A DNA stretch of 33,452 bases from an uncultured Saprospiraceae bacterium (GTDB lineage Bacteria; Bacteroidota; Bacteroidia; Chitinophagales; Saprospiraceae): assembly GCA_937921775.1 (NCBI GenBank), contig CAKZUK010000245.1:1-33452 (forward strand), written 5' to 3'. Positions 8,769-17,294 of this stretch are shown piece by piece. The first letter of the stretch is position 1; every line of letters starts with the position of its first letter. The notes beneath the pieces were generated by a model. That model was not told the DNA's origin and made no database searches. It was given only the letters and a program-made list of their open reading frames with translations. Both the position numbers and the translations under genes were made by a program.

Positions 8769-8846
8769 GAAGTGGGAGCTTGGAAGTAGGAAGTTTTCCT
8801 GCTGAGCTAAACTCCTCAATCGAGTGAGCTTCCAACTTCCCACTTC
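8769..8846 (+). repeat. Purine/pyrimidine hairpin between xylA and xylE
   Basis: GAAGTGGGAGCTTGGAAG (8769-8786) and CTTCCAACTTCCCACTTC (8829-8846) are complementary at 16 of 18 positions. The hairpin starts 8 bases after the xylA stop and ends 12 bases before the symporter start. It has no T tract. It may separate expression of the enzymes from the transporter by processing or partial termination. Confidence 0.55.
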
Positions 8847-8858
8847 AAATTTCTACTT

Positions 8859-10388
8859 ATGAAAAACAGCAACTACGTTATCTTCCTCGCCCTCATCGTC
8901 TCCCTCGGAGGTTTCCTATTCGGATTTGATGCAGCAGTTATTGCAGGCGCACTAGGCCCATTCAAAAAGACATTTCCGTTGACGGCTCTTCAAAATGGTT
9001 GGCTAGTATCTTCCCCCACTTTTTCGGCAACGATAACCATGTTGTTCATAGGACCAATTAGTGATCGTTTGGGCCGCAAAAAAGTTTTAATTTCAGTAGC
9101 TTTCTTATATGCTATGTCGGCTTTACTTTCTGCCATGGCTCCAGGTGTCAACGTATTAGTATTCGCAAGAATGATGGGAGGGATTGCATTTGGTGCAGCA
9201 CTAATTTTGGCGCCAATGTACATTGCTGAAATTGCTCCTGCTAAGCGAAGAGGCCAAATGGTCTCTATTAATCAACTAAATATTGTACTCGGTTTTTCTG
9301 CAGCTTATTTTGCTAATTATTACTTAAACAACTGGAACGGTGATGATCCAGATATATGGAGATGGATGCTTGGCTTAGAGTTTATTCCTGCCATTATATT
9401 TTTCATAATGTTGTTTTTTATTCCTGAAAGTCCAAGATGGTTGATCGGGAAAGGAAGAGAGCAAGAAGGCTTAGATATTTTACAAAAAGTAAATGGAGAG
9501 GTAGATGCCAAGCAAGTAGTAGTAGAAGTAAAAGCATCGCTACAGGAAGCGAAAAAACAAGCAAAGGTTCCTTTGGTTGAACTTTTTAAACCTGCTATGA
9601 AAATGGTTTTGCTAATTGGAATTATCGTTGGAGTTTTACAACAAATTACCGGTATCAATTGCGTTTTCTTTTATGCCAATACGATATTTGAACAATCAGG
9701 AATTGGTTCTGATGCAGCCTTTACTCAAGCAATTTGGGTAGGGCTGATCAACGTTATCTTTACTTTTGTAGCCATGGCTTTGATCGATAGATTGGGTAGA
9801 AAACCTTTGTTGTTAATCGGTGTGGCGGGTGTAGCGATCAGTATGTTTATTGCAGCTTATGGTTTCAGTCAGGCAACGTATACTTTGACGCAGGATGCCT
9901 TAACTGCTCTCCCAGCTGAAATGAATCAATCGGGGATGTCTACTCTTGTCGGAAAAACGTTTACCGATGATGTGTCTTTCAAAACGGCAGTGATTGATGT
10001 TTTAGGACAGGCAGATGCAAGCAAGTTTGAATCAGATATCATCAAGGCTTCTGTGACCATGAATCCATATTTAATTCTCATTGGTATACTTGGCTTTGTA
10101 GCTTCTTTTGCTATTTCATTGGGGCCTGTTATGTGGGTGCTATTTTCAGAAATATATCCAAACTGGATTAGAGGGCTTGCTATTTCGGTGGTAGGCTTCA
10201 TTAACTCAGCAGTTAGTTTTGGGGTGCAATTCTTATTTCCATTGGAGTTGGCACATCTTGGTACGGCATTGACTTTTGCGATCTATGGTATGTTTGCTAT
10301 TGTTGGATTTTTATTGATTGCTTGGCTGTTGCCAGAAACGAAAGGTAAAACCTTGGAGCAGATTGAGAAGGAGTTGGTTGGGGCCTGA
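8859..10388 (+). CDS. xylE: Sugar:H+ symporter of the MFS, probably for xylose
   Basis: This is a major facilitator superfamily sugar porter with 12 predicted helices, 509 residues. Diagnostic motifs are GGFLFGFD (17-24) in helix 1, DRLGRKK (69-75) in loop 2-3, PESPRWL (189-195), QQITGIN (263-269) in helix 7, DRLGRK (312-317) and C-terminal PETKGKT (494-500). It would import D-xylose with a proton across the inner membrane; the substrate is inferred from xylA and xylB directly upstream. Residues 340-403, between helices 9 and 10, form a polar segment of about 64 residues that E. coli XylE lacks as I recall it. The gene is followed by a hairpin terminator. Confidence 0.88.
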   Translation: MKNSNYVIFLALIVSLGGFLFGFDAAVIAGALGPFKKTFPLTALQNGWLVSSPTFSATITMLFIGPISDRLGRKKVLISVAFLYAMSALLSAMAPGVNVLVFARMMGGIAFGAALILAPMYIAEIAPAKRRGQMVSINQLNIVLGFSAAYFANYYLNNWNGDDPDIWRWMLGLEFIPAIIFFIMLFFIPESPRWLIGKGREQEGLDILQKVNGEVDAKQVVVEVKASLQEAKKQAKVPLVELFKPAMKMVLLIGIIVGVLQQITGINCVFFYANTIFEQSGIGSDAAFTQAIWVGLINVIFTFVAMALIDRLGRKPLLLIGVAGVAISMFIAAYGFSQATYTLTQDALTALPAEMNQSGMSTLVGKTFTDDVSFKTAVIDVLGQADASKFESDIIKASVTMNPYLILIGILGFVASFAISLGPVMWVLFSEIYPNWIRGLAISVVGFINSAVSFGVQFLFPLELAHLGTALTFAIYGMFAIVGFLLIAWLLPETKGKTLEQIEKELVGA

Positions 10389-10400
10389 TGAGAAATTAAA

Positions 10401-10432
10401 AAAGCAAAGGAGGCAAATTTTGCCTCCTTTCA
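10401..10432 (-). terminator. Convergent terminator shared by xylE and DUF5916 gene
   Basis: AAAGGAGGC (10406-10414) pairs with GCCTCCTTT (10422-10430). On the minus strand the stem is followed by GCTTTTTT, a proper tail for the DUF5916 gene ending at 10521. On the plus strand it lies just after the xylE stop and may act there more weakly. A second 8-bp hairpin, ACAAGTGC/GCACTTGT (10454-10461/10475-10482), lies between it and 10521. Confidence 0.75.
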
Positions 10433-10520
10433 CCTATTTCACTCAATTAATTAACAAGTGCAGAGGATAAAAAAGCACTTGTACGGACCTAATTAAAAAT
10501 CCGATTCCTTTTAGAATTGG

Positions 10521-13199
10521 CTATCGAATAAAACGATAAGTATATTTTACCAAGAAAATATTATGCGGTTTTTCTTCAAATAAATTTTCTCTCAAACTAG
10601 AAATCAAGCGATCACTTGGATCACCACCATTCGTCGTACCTTGCGACCATACCAGATAAATTTCCGAGCCAGGAATGTACTCCCAGCGCAAAACCAAATT
10701 CGAGCGGAATTGCATAAAGTTGAAGTCTGGGTTGTTGATTTCAAAATCGGTATCTCCATTCCTGTTTTCATCGAAAATATAACGATCAGATTCATCATCA
10801 TAAGAAACTTGTTGGCTATCATAGCGAACAAATCGATCATTGAATTCCTTGTTCATTGGGTCAACAACACGTTTAAAATCAGAATAATTTCCTTTCGAAA
10901 TAAAAGGAGAACCATAATATTGAATCGTCAAATTCGGATTGATGTTATAGTTCAAACGAAGGGTCATACTCAAGGTTTTTTGATCAATGGTAGCATTCAT
11001 ATACCGAGTGGTACCGTCTTCCATTTCAATATTGGTGACATATTGCAAGGCTGTTTTGTTTTTTGAAAAATCTGGACCTATAGAAACCTCCAAAGTATTC
11101 ATCGGTCGATAAGTCGCATAAATCCCATAATTCGCTTGACGGGTAGGATCGTCAAAATGCCATTGGTGCCAAGCGCTAAAATGAAGTTGTAATTTTTTCC
11201 TTTCGTCTGTACCGAAGTTCATCCAGTTATTCATACGTTTCCCTTGTCGCAACATGGGGCCTCCACGTAGAGCTTTTGAGGATAAGTCAAAGGGCATAAT
11301 GTTGAATCCCGTATTGTAGTACGCATTATTTTTAAAGGTGGTATTCCCATTGACATTCCATCCCGCAAAGGTATGCAAGCCACTAAAATCCCAGGACTGC
11401 CAATGGTTGTAATTGAAAGCCATTCGTCTGAAAATGGAAAATGGTTTGTTGATGCGATACCCCGCCCAAAAGAAATGTGTAATCTCATCAGTACTTCGTA
11501 AAAAGCCGATATCGTTTAATTCCAATTCCGGCGAACGCCAAGTGACACCTGTTTCAAACATCAAATTTTTTCCACCACCAAAACGACCAATTTTCAAGGT
11601 CCCTCCATGTCCAGTCAATGAAGTGAGGCTGGTATCTACTTTCAAATGATCTGCATCTGTTCGTTGAAAGTTATGTTCGAAACTGCGTTGTGTTCCGGTG
11701 ATTGCGTCCTTAGTTCCATTCACTTTACTAAAAGTAGTATTCCCTGAAAAGACCCAACTTTCATTTTTCCAACGGTGCGTAAAATCTAGTCCACCACTAT
11801 AGGCAGACTTATGTAAAAAGTCGAGTGGAGTCTTATCCAAATCACGGTTTACGGCATTAAACATTCCACCGATTACCGTGTTTCCACCATTAAAATCTTG
11901 TTGGAGTCGTCCCACAAAAAAGTTAGTCAACGGCTCTACGATTTCCTTACGGCGTTCACCATTTAAATCAATTTGAGCGTACTCTTTTTGAGTCACACTT
12001 TCCATGATTCCTATGGAAGTTCCTTTACTCGTTTTACCAGTAAATTTAGCTGCTCCTAGTATGGTTGTGTTGGTAGGAACGTTGACATATTCTTCACCAG
12101 TTGTATTGGGATAACCACTTGGGGCACCACCAATTCTTCGAGAATAAAATAAGCGATCGCTTTCAAATGGACCACCCGCCGAAGAACCAGTTAGTCGGTA
12201 GTCAAAGATATTTCTTCCTTCAATGAAAAAAGGACGTCTTTCTGCAAAGAATATTTGGAAACCATCTAAGGCAAGAGCAGAAGGATCTGCTTCCACTTGT
12301 CCAAAATCGGGATTGATGGTAAAGTCAATTGTGAGGTCAGAAGTTACTCCGATTTTTCCGTCAAGGCCCACGTTAAATTTCTTGTCAGAACCAGTTGCAA
12401 AAGGATTACCGACTTCTTTTTTGTAGGAATCAGCTTGTGCTAAAAGATAAGGTTGTATCTCTAATTGTTTTTGAGGTTTGATACCCGTGATGCCGTGCAA
12501 TTCTCCAAAAGCACTTACCCAGGTACTCGCATTCCTTGGAATATATTGCCAGACTGAACGCTCTTCCTTTCTAAAGTCGCGTCTAGTAAATTGAATTCCC
12601 CAAGTATGATTATCTTTGTTTGGAAAACGCAATTGACTTAGTGGAATACGTAATTCAGCAGTCCATCCTTCCGCATCAATTTTCGTTTTAGTATACCAGA
12701 TTGGATCCCAGCTGCCATCCCAATTATTGCCATCATTTGAAATGAATTCATCACCCTTTACTCCGGCGGCGGATATAGTGAATGAAAAGGCAGTTCTCAA
12801 GTCGTGATAACTATCAATATTGACTTCAACCCAATCACCTTCAAAGCCATCTCGTCGTGATAATCTTTTTACAATTTTATCGGGTTCAGTATCGTAACAT
12901 TTAAAAGCGATGTACAAATTTTTTAGATCGTACAATATTTTGAAAGCAGTTTTTTGGCTAGGTCCTATATTTTCATAGGGCTGTCGTTGAGTAAAATCAC
13001 CACCCCATTCTACTTTATCCCAAGCAGGATCATCCAGCTTTCCATCAATCGAAGGAGCAGTACCTTCTAATTGTTTTGTAAAGTATTTCTTTTTTTGAAT
13101 ATTGATAAGATCATGTTTTGGAGGAGAATCGTTTGCTTGTGCAAATGCTTGTGAGGAAACAAACAATAAAATAAGTAGAAGGGCAAATGGGGTTTTCAT
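10521..13199 (-). CDS. DUF5916 outer-membrane protein with CBM9-like domain
   Basis: The 892 residues begin with a signal peptide (1-21, SSQAFAQA). A CBM9/DOMON-like beta-sandwich follows (about 45-235; APSIDGKLDDPAWDKV, LYIAFKCYD, DWVEVNIDSY, WTAELRIPLSQLRF). The rest (about 240-892) is the DUF5916 region, which is typically strand-rich and ends in an aromatic-rich barrel-like tail (YTYRFIR). Proteins of this kind are common in Bacteroidota outer membranes. Binding of sugar or another ligand is suggested by the first domain, but no function has been shown for the family. It is a single gene, convergent with the xylose cluster; a role in sugar uptake is possible from position only. Confidence 0.85.
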   Translation of the reverse strand: MKTPFALLLILLFVSSQAFAQANDSPPKHDLINIQKKKYFTKQLEGTAPSIDGKLDDPAWDKVEWGGDFTQRQPYENIGPSQKTAFKILYDLKNLYIAFKCYDTEPDKIVKRLSRRDGFEGDWVEVNIDSYHDLRTAFSFTISAAGVKGDEFISNDGNNWDGSWDPIWYTKTKIDAEGWTAELRIPLSQLRFPNKDNHTWGIQFTRRDFRKEERSVWQYIPRNASTWVSAFGELHGITGIKPQKQLEIQPYLLAQADSYKKEVGNPFATGSDKKFNVGLDGKIGVTSDLTIDFTINPDFGQVEADPSALALDGFQIFFAERRPFFIEGRNIFDYRLTGSSAGGPFESDRLFYSRRIGGAPSGYPNTTGEEYVNVPTNTTILGAAKFTGKTSKGTSIGIMESVTQKEYAQIDLNGERRKEIVEPLTNFFVGRLQQDFNGGNTVIGGMFNAVNRDLDKTPLDFLHKSAYSGGLDFTHRWKNESWVFSGNTTFSKVNGTKDAITGTQRSFEHNFQRTDADHLKVDTSLTSLTGHGGTLKIGRFGGGKNLMFETGVTWRSPELELNDIGFLRSTDEITHFFWAGYRINKPFSIFRRMAFNYNHWQSWDFSGLHTFAGWNVNGNTTFKNNAYYNTGFNIMPFDLSSKALRGGPMLRQGKRMNNWMNFGTDERKKLQLHFSAWHQWHFDDPTRQANYGIYATYRPMNTLEVSIGPDFSKNKTALQYVTNIEMEDGTTRYMNATIDQKTLSMTLRLNYNINPNLTIQYYGSPFISKGNYSDFKRVVDPMNKEFNDRFVRYDSQQVSYDDESDRYIFDENRNGDTDFEINNPDFNFMQFRSNLVLRWEYIPGSEIYLVWSQGTTNGGDPSDRLISSLRENLFEEKPHNIFLVKYTYRFIR

Positions 13200-13657
13200 A
13201 GCTTTTTGAGTGAATGGATGAAAAATAGCCTGTTGTCAGCCGTTTTTGAAATCAAAACTGATTACAAAGCTGAGACGATTAAAGCAAATAAAAGTTTCAG
13301 CATACGTTTAGATTTCCTATCTGGCCAACATAGAAGAAAGACCTTGTAGAAAACTAAAGGTTGCAAAAGTTTGTTTTTACAAATGTTACAGAGCATTAAA
13401 TTACTAGCGGAAGTTTCAGCATCAGAAATGAAACTGAATTGTGATTACTCAGCAAAGATGAAGGAAATGAAGGAAGGGAAAGAGAATGATTGACGAAGGC
13501 GCTGTTTTTAAGGACGAATGAGGGGGAGGGCTAGATGAATTAGAGTATAATTGGAATTAGAATGTGAATTAGAAGTTAGAATATTGCACTCTTTCTTGTG
13601 AACTCGCAAAAGAGGACAATATTCTAACTTCTAACTTCTAATTCATATTCTAATTGT
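13200..13657. other. Spacer with long AGAAGTT hairpin
   Basis: This is 458 bp without a convincing gene. It holds a short hairpin AGTTTCA/TGAAACT around 13412-13437 and the long inverted repeat at 13551-13655. The rest is A+T-rich with no visible promoter match. Confidence 0.6.
13551..13655 (-). repeat. Long AGAAGTT-type intergenic hairpin 2
   Basis: The inner arms TTAGAATATTG (13576-13586) and CAATATTCTAA (13617-13627) are perfect. Pairing continues outward through AATTAGAAG with a 7-nt tandem duplication (ACTTCTA) bulged on the right, then GGAATTAGAATGTGAATTAG against the segment ending TTCTAATTG. In all about 36 base pairs are possible. The right arm stops just before the stop codon of the minus-strand gene at 13658, so it forms the 3' end of that transcript. 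Confidence 0.75.
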
Positions 13658-14353
13658 TTAAATGCCATATTGAACGCCCATACTAACCTTCAAGCGGTTC
13701 ATTAAATCAGTTTTTCGGTAGGCAGTACCTTCTTTGATATGGCTAAGCATAAACTCATATTCTGGACGCATAAAGATTCGGAGTCGATTGCTTTCATGTA
13801 ATTTAAAACCAACACCGATGACAAAGGTATAGTTTACATCTTTTACAATATCTGATTCTAAATATTTTTCTGGAGTTTCATTGTAGCTAGCTGTTTCGAA
13901 AACCTCATCGCTATTCGGTTTTAAGAAGTCAACTTCAACTCCACCTTGGATGTAAATACAATTACAGGGAAGTCGTACCTGTACTTTTAGTGGAACGCTG
14001 ATGTATTCCAAATTAACTTTATGGCGGTCATACTCATACATGGTAATTTTGCCATTATCAGTCAACTTATCGTAAGAGTAGCCAGTGTGATTCATGTATT
14101 GCATATCGCCCATGTTTTTGAGCAAAATACCAGTTCCAATTGAGATGCGCTTCCAAGGAACTTCGAATGTCACTCCCAGATTTTTCAATCCAGGACCATT
14201 AATGTTATGGACACCAAGTCCACCTTCTAAGCCCACTACAAATCGGATGGGGGGCATTTCTTCTTCGACTGCTTTAGTAGCAGGAAGATCTTGAGCAATA
14301 CTAATCATTGGAACACAGAGGAGTAGGGTAAGACCCAATAGGAAATACTTCAT
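13658..14353 (-). CDS. Small outer-membrane beta-barrel-like protein
   Basis: The 231 residues have a signal peptide (1-20, ISIAQ). The mature chain shows alternating polar and hydrophobic strands typical of 8-10-stranded Bacteroidota porin-like barrels: RFVVGLEGGLGVHNI near the N-terminus, ISIGTGILL, VPLKVQVRL, IYIQGGVEVDF, FVIGVGFKL, and a last strand LKVSMGVQYGI. The CNC pair in LPCNCIYIQ may form a disulfide in the periplasm. No specific function can be assigned. The gene stands alone, with a large hairpin directly after its stop. Confidence 0.7.
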   Translation of the reverse strand: MKYFLLGLTLLLCVPMISIAQDLPATKAVEEEMPPIRFVVGLEGGLGVHNINGPGLKNLGVTFEVPWKRISIGTGILLKNMGDMQYMNHTGYSYDKLTDNGKITMYEYDRHKVNLEYISVPLKVQVRLPCNCIYIQGGVEVDFLKPNSDEVFETASYNETPEKYLESDIVKDVNYTFVIGVGFKLHESNRLRIFMRPEYEFMLSHIKEGTAYRKTDLMNRLKVSMGVQYGI

Positions 14354-14600
14354 AGCTTTAATATTTTGATAGTGAGAAAATACTAGAGCAATTGGTCTGC
14401 AAAAATTTGCGAATCTAATTAGACCACTTACTTTAATTAAAGTCGAAGTTTTTCCATATTGGTTTAGTTTTCAGCTTTGTAATTTTTCAAAAATTGCTTT
14501 ATATTTTTTGCCGTTCAGTTGTATAGACGGGAGCTTTGGCGAGATGGTTGGGTTATGTTTGAAAATAAATAAATTATAATCAGAAATATTGTTTCTTATT

Positions 14601-14621
14601 AGAAGTTTTTAAACAACTTCT
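14601..14621. repeat. Short AGAAGTT/AACTTCT hairpin 3
   Basis: AGAAGTT (14601-14607) and AACTTCT (14615-14621) are perfect arms around a 7-nt loop, followed by three TTATTC repeats. The arm sequence is the same as the core of the hairpins at 5664 and 13571. Confidence 0.45.
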
Positions 14622-14671
14622 TATTCTTATTCTTATTCGTTAGCTAATGAGTTTTTCAAATACTTATTGCC

Positions 14672-14715
14672 ATAAAAAAATGAGGCTGCTTCGAAAAGAA
14701 ACAACCTCATTTTTA
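14672..14715 (-). terminator. Terminator of the Kelch/T9SS gene
   Basis: AAAAATGAGG (14676-14685) pairs with CCTCATTTTT (14705-14714), and the stem extends inward with two mismatches to 14692/14698. On the minus strand it runs into a T tract. It lies about 50 bases past the stop at 14767. Confidence 0.75.
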
Positions 14716-14766
14716 TGTAGTATTAACTATAACTTAATTTAGTCCAAGCATTTATAGACGAATAAT

Positions 14767-16731
14767 TTAATTTTGCTTTACTATCCTTAAACTACTGATT
14801 AATTCAGAACCATCCTCAATTTTTAGAAAGTAGATACCATTAGAGAATGAAGTCAAATCAATTTCCTTACTTAAATCGAAGTTATTAATTGACTGAACTG
14901 TTTTGCCCATAACATCGATTATGGATATAGTGTAACTTTTATTGCTTGGAATGTTTCCAATGATATGAAAACTGTTGCTAACTGGGTTTGGTTGAATTGA
15001 AAATTTGTTTTTACCATTGTTAATACCATTGACATCGATTAGACTTTCAATGTTTAAACAATAATCTTCCATCTCACCAGTTTCAAATGTTCCATTATTA
15101 CATGGAGAGGATGGTAAGATATTACCATATAAAATTCGCATTCTTGTTATTCCAGCTACCGCTGAATCAGGAATCATTATATTTTTAGATACTTCACCTC
15201 CTTCTAAGAGTTCAAATAATACTTTTTCGTTACTAGCAAAAGATCCATCAGCATTAAAGTCTATCCAAGCTGAAAAGCTTAGAGCTAAGGTAGAACCGCC
15301 GCTAAAACCAGGTGTTAATGTTAGTTCAAAAGTTTCACCTACTTGAACAGATTCAGGTTCTGGTACAAGGAAATTACCATAGCCACCATTGCTACCACTA
15401 GTGTTTGTGTAGCCATTAATACTAACTTCTTGGATAAATTCAGTTGCTCCAGCTAAACCGTTTGGAATCGTACAAAAGTCTAAATCTATGCAAGCTCCAC
15501 AACTTTTGGTTACAAAACGATAGGTGTCACTTGAGCTTTCTATAGACGAACATGCGGATACTATTTTAAATTCGTACAATTGACAAGGTTCTAAGCCAGT
15601 CAAAGAATATACTGCCTGAGGATTTGGAATATCATTCCAAACAGGATCACCTTCAACTCTCCATTTTAATGTGTCAGAAAGAGCAGCGGTAGCATTTGTT
15701 TGCCAAAAAAGATCAGCAGTTGTCTCTGTTAAATTAAGAACATTCAAACCATTCGGTGGCAAACAATCGATTATGGCTAAATCAAATTTCCATAATAAAT
15801 AGTCATTTGCACCTCCATAACCCCATCCACCAAAAAAATACAATTCGTCATCAAGGATAAACGAAGAAGGAGCCCATCGACTGGCATCAGGAAGTGGTGG
15901 CATATATTCCCATTCTGCTGTTTGAGGATCATAGATCATGAAAGTTTGATCCGCTGGCAACTCGTTATGGAATTGATCATCACCTGCTAGAATTAAGCCT
16001 TTGTTATTGTAACTAAGTTGTGTTCCAGCGACTCTTCCTCCAGGTAGGTTGTCAATCGTTGCCCAAGTCTCCGTATCCATATCCCACTCAATCCAGTTGG
16101 TTACATGCCCACCTCCTACGTATACTTTATTGTCAACTCCAAAGAAAAATGGATGGTGTCGAGCTGCTCCAGGAATATCTGGTTTTTGAGTCCATATCTG
16201 CGTGCTCAAATCAAATTCCCACCAGTCATCTAAATTACCATTATTTCCACTTCCAGCCCCCATAAATATTTTACCATTTTGGGCTACTAATGCGGGGTGT
16301 GCTCTACCCTGACATGGACATTCAGGAAGTTCTGTAAACGATTGGTCTACTGGATCAAAGACCCAAAGGTCATTTAATCCTGAGCCTGAAGCGTCAGCAG
16401 AAGATCCAAAACCATAGTAATACTTGCCATCCCATTCATCTCCAATCGCAAATCCTCTTGAAGGTCCTGGAAACTGACCTATGGTCGTCCAAGAGTCATC
16501 GACAGGGTTGTATTCCCAAAGGTTGTTAGGGGATGCATTCGGGCCACTCCCCAGATACTCTCCTTGTATGATATATGCTTTTCCATCGTATGACAAACCA
16601 TTTGAATGATGATTACGAAATGGTATAGGGTTGAGTGCTTCCCAGGATTGTGCATTTGATTCTATTCCTAATATTGATAGAAATATTAAGATAATGCAGA
16701 AGGGCTTAAATAGATAAAGGGCTTTTTTCAT
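14767..16731 (-). CDS. Kelch, Fn3 and GEVED protein with type IX sorting tail
   Basis: The 654 residues begin with a signal peptide (1-28, ESNAQ). Next is a Kelch propeller of about five or six blades (about 40-325; repeated NNLWEYNPVDDSWTTI, NDLWVFDPVDQSFTEL, DDWWEFDLSTQIWTQ, FFGGWGYGG). A fibronectin type III domain follows (about 333-408), then a GEVED-type sandwich (about 430-560, ending ETGEMEDYCL). The Por secretion tail (about 575-654) shows IQPNPVSNSF and NGIYFLKI. The tail directs export by the type IX system and anchoring at, or release from, the cell surface. Several Cys pairs fit an extracytoplasmic protein. The ligand is unknown. It is a single gene with its own terminator. Confidence 0.9.
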   Translation of the reverse strand: MKKALYLFKPFCIILIFLSILGIESNAQSWEALNPIPFRNHHSNGLSYDGKAYIIQGEYLGSGPNASPNNLWEYNPVDDSWTTIGQFPGPSRGFAIGDEWDGKYYYGFGSSADASGSGLNDLWVFDPVDQSFTELPECPCQGRAHPALVAQNGKIFMGAGSGNNGNLDDWWEFDLSTQIWTQKPDIPGAARHHPFFFGVDNKVYVGGGHVTNWIEWDMDTETWATIDNLPGGRVAGTQLSYNNKGLILAGDDQFHNELPADQTFMIYDPQTAEWEYMPPLPDASRWAPSSFILDDELYFFGGWGYGGANDYLLWKFDLAIIDCLPPNGLNVLNLTETTADLFWQTNATAALSDTLKWRVEGDPVWNDIPNPQAVYSLTGLEPCQLYEFKIVSACSSIESSSDTYRFVTKSCGACIDLDFCTIPNGLAGATEFIQEVSINGYTNTSGSNGGYGNFLVPEPESVQVGETFELTLTPGFSGGSTLALSFSAWIDFNADGSFASNEKVLFELLEGGEVSKNIMIPDSAVAGITRMRILYGNILPSSPCNNGTFETGEMEDYCLNIESLIDVNGINNGKNKFSIQPNPVSNSFHIIGNIPSNKSYTISIIDVMGKTVQSINNFDLSKEIDLTSFSNGIYFLKIEDGSELISSLRIVKQN

Positions 16732-17294
16732 TTCTAACTAGTTAAATTTTTATAGAAAATAGGTGTAAATACGCATAATGGAGATATCCTAAATTTAAGA
16801 ATCTCAATTGATTAACAAAATATGATTTGAAAGCCAACTTTTTATTTATTAAATATCATTTTGACTCGTTCTTGACTAAGTTTTCTATTTCTAATCTTCA
16901 TTCCAAGTATTGAGGCAATTTTTACGTTCCAATTCAGGCTGCCTAAAAAAACGATTTCACTATAAGAAGCTGAACAGTTACATTTTTACTTAATCTTATT
17001 GGACTGTTGGACTTGTCAATGATTTGATGTTTTTTTAGATAAAAGATTTTTTTTAATGCTTTAGTTTATATTACTTAGCTGCTCATTCCGAACTTGTGTT
17101 AACTTATGTCCTAGAGTCGAGGATAAGTGCTTGATTATCAAGGCGAAGACCTTTTTGATTTTCGTAGCCAAGCTAGGGTGATGAGGAATAGCTAAAGCCT
17201 TGAGCACTAACGCTTTATCTACATACATTGGAAATAACTTAAAACAAGTGCTCTCACTAGAAATTAGATAAATCGTTTTAACTGGCTTTAACGC
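16732..17294. other. Long divergent spacer with imperfect dyad
   Basis: This 563-bp A+T-rich spacer separates the divergent Kelch and Clp-like genes. The half next to the Clp-like gene (about 17098-17260) is richer in G+C and has interrupted dyad symmetry centred near 17167. I see no tRNA, known riboswitch or open frame. Confidence 0.55.
17126..17208 (+). repeat. Imperfect dyad upstream of Clp-like gene
   Basis: AGTGCT (17126-17131) and CAAGGC (17139-17144) pair with GCCTTG (17197-17202) and AGCACT (17203-17208), with a 7-nt bulge on the left. TAGC/GCTA pairing lies inside. It could be a leader RNA structure or a palindromic repeat copy. Confidence 0.4.

Larger units (their letters stand above)
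14354..14766. other. Spacer between barrel gene and Kelch gene
   Basis: This 413-bp gene-free stretch holds a 7-bp AGAAGTT/AACTTCT hairpin (14601-14621), next to three TTATTC tandem units, and a terminator at 14672-14715. No coding frame or promoter match stands out. Confidence 0.6.

Noticed and set aside
10641-11066. 141-codon plus-strand frame inside the DUF5916 gene
   Set aside because: It is antisense to a full-length, clearly coding gene and shows no domain resemblance.
17098-17260. Possible 6S, SRP or tmRNA-like RNA gene
   Set aside because: None of the conserved loops of these RNAs could be recognised; only an imperfect dyad is supported.
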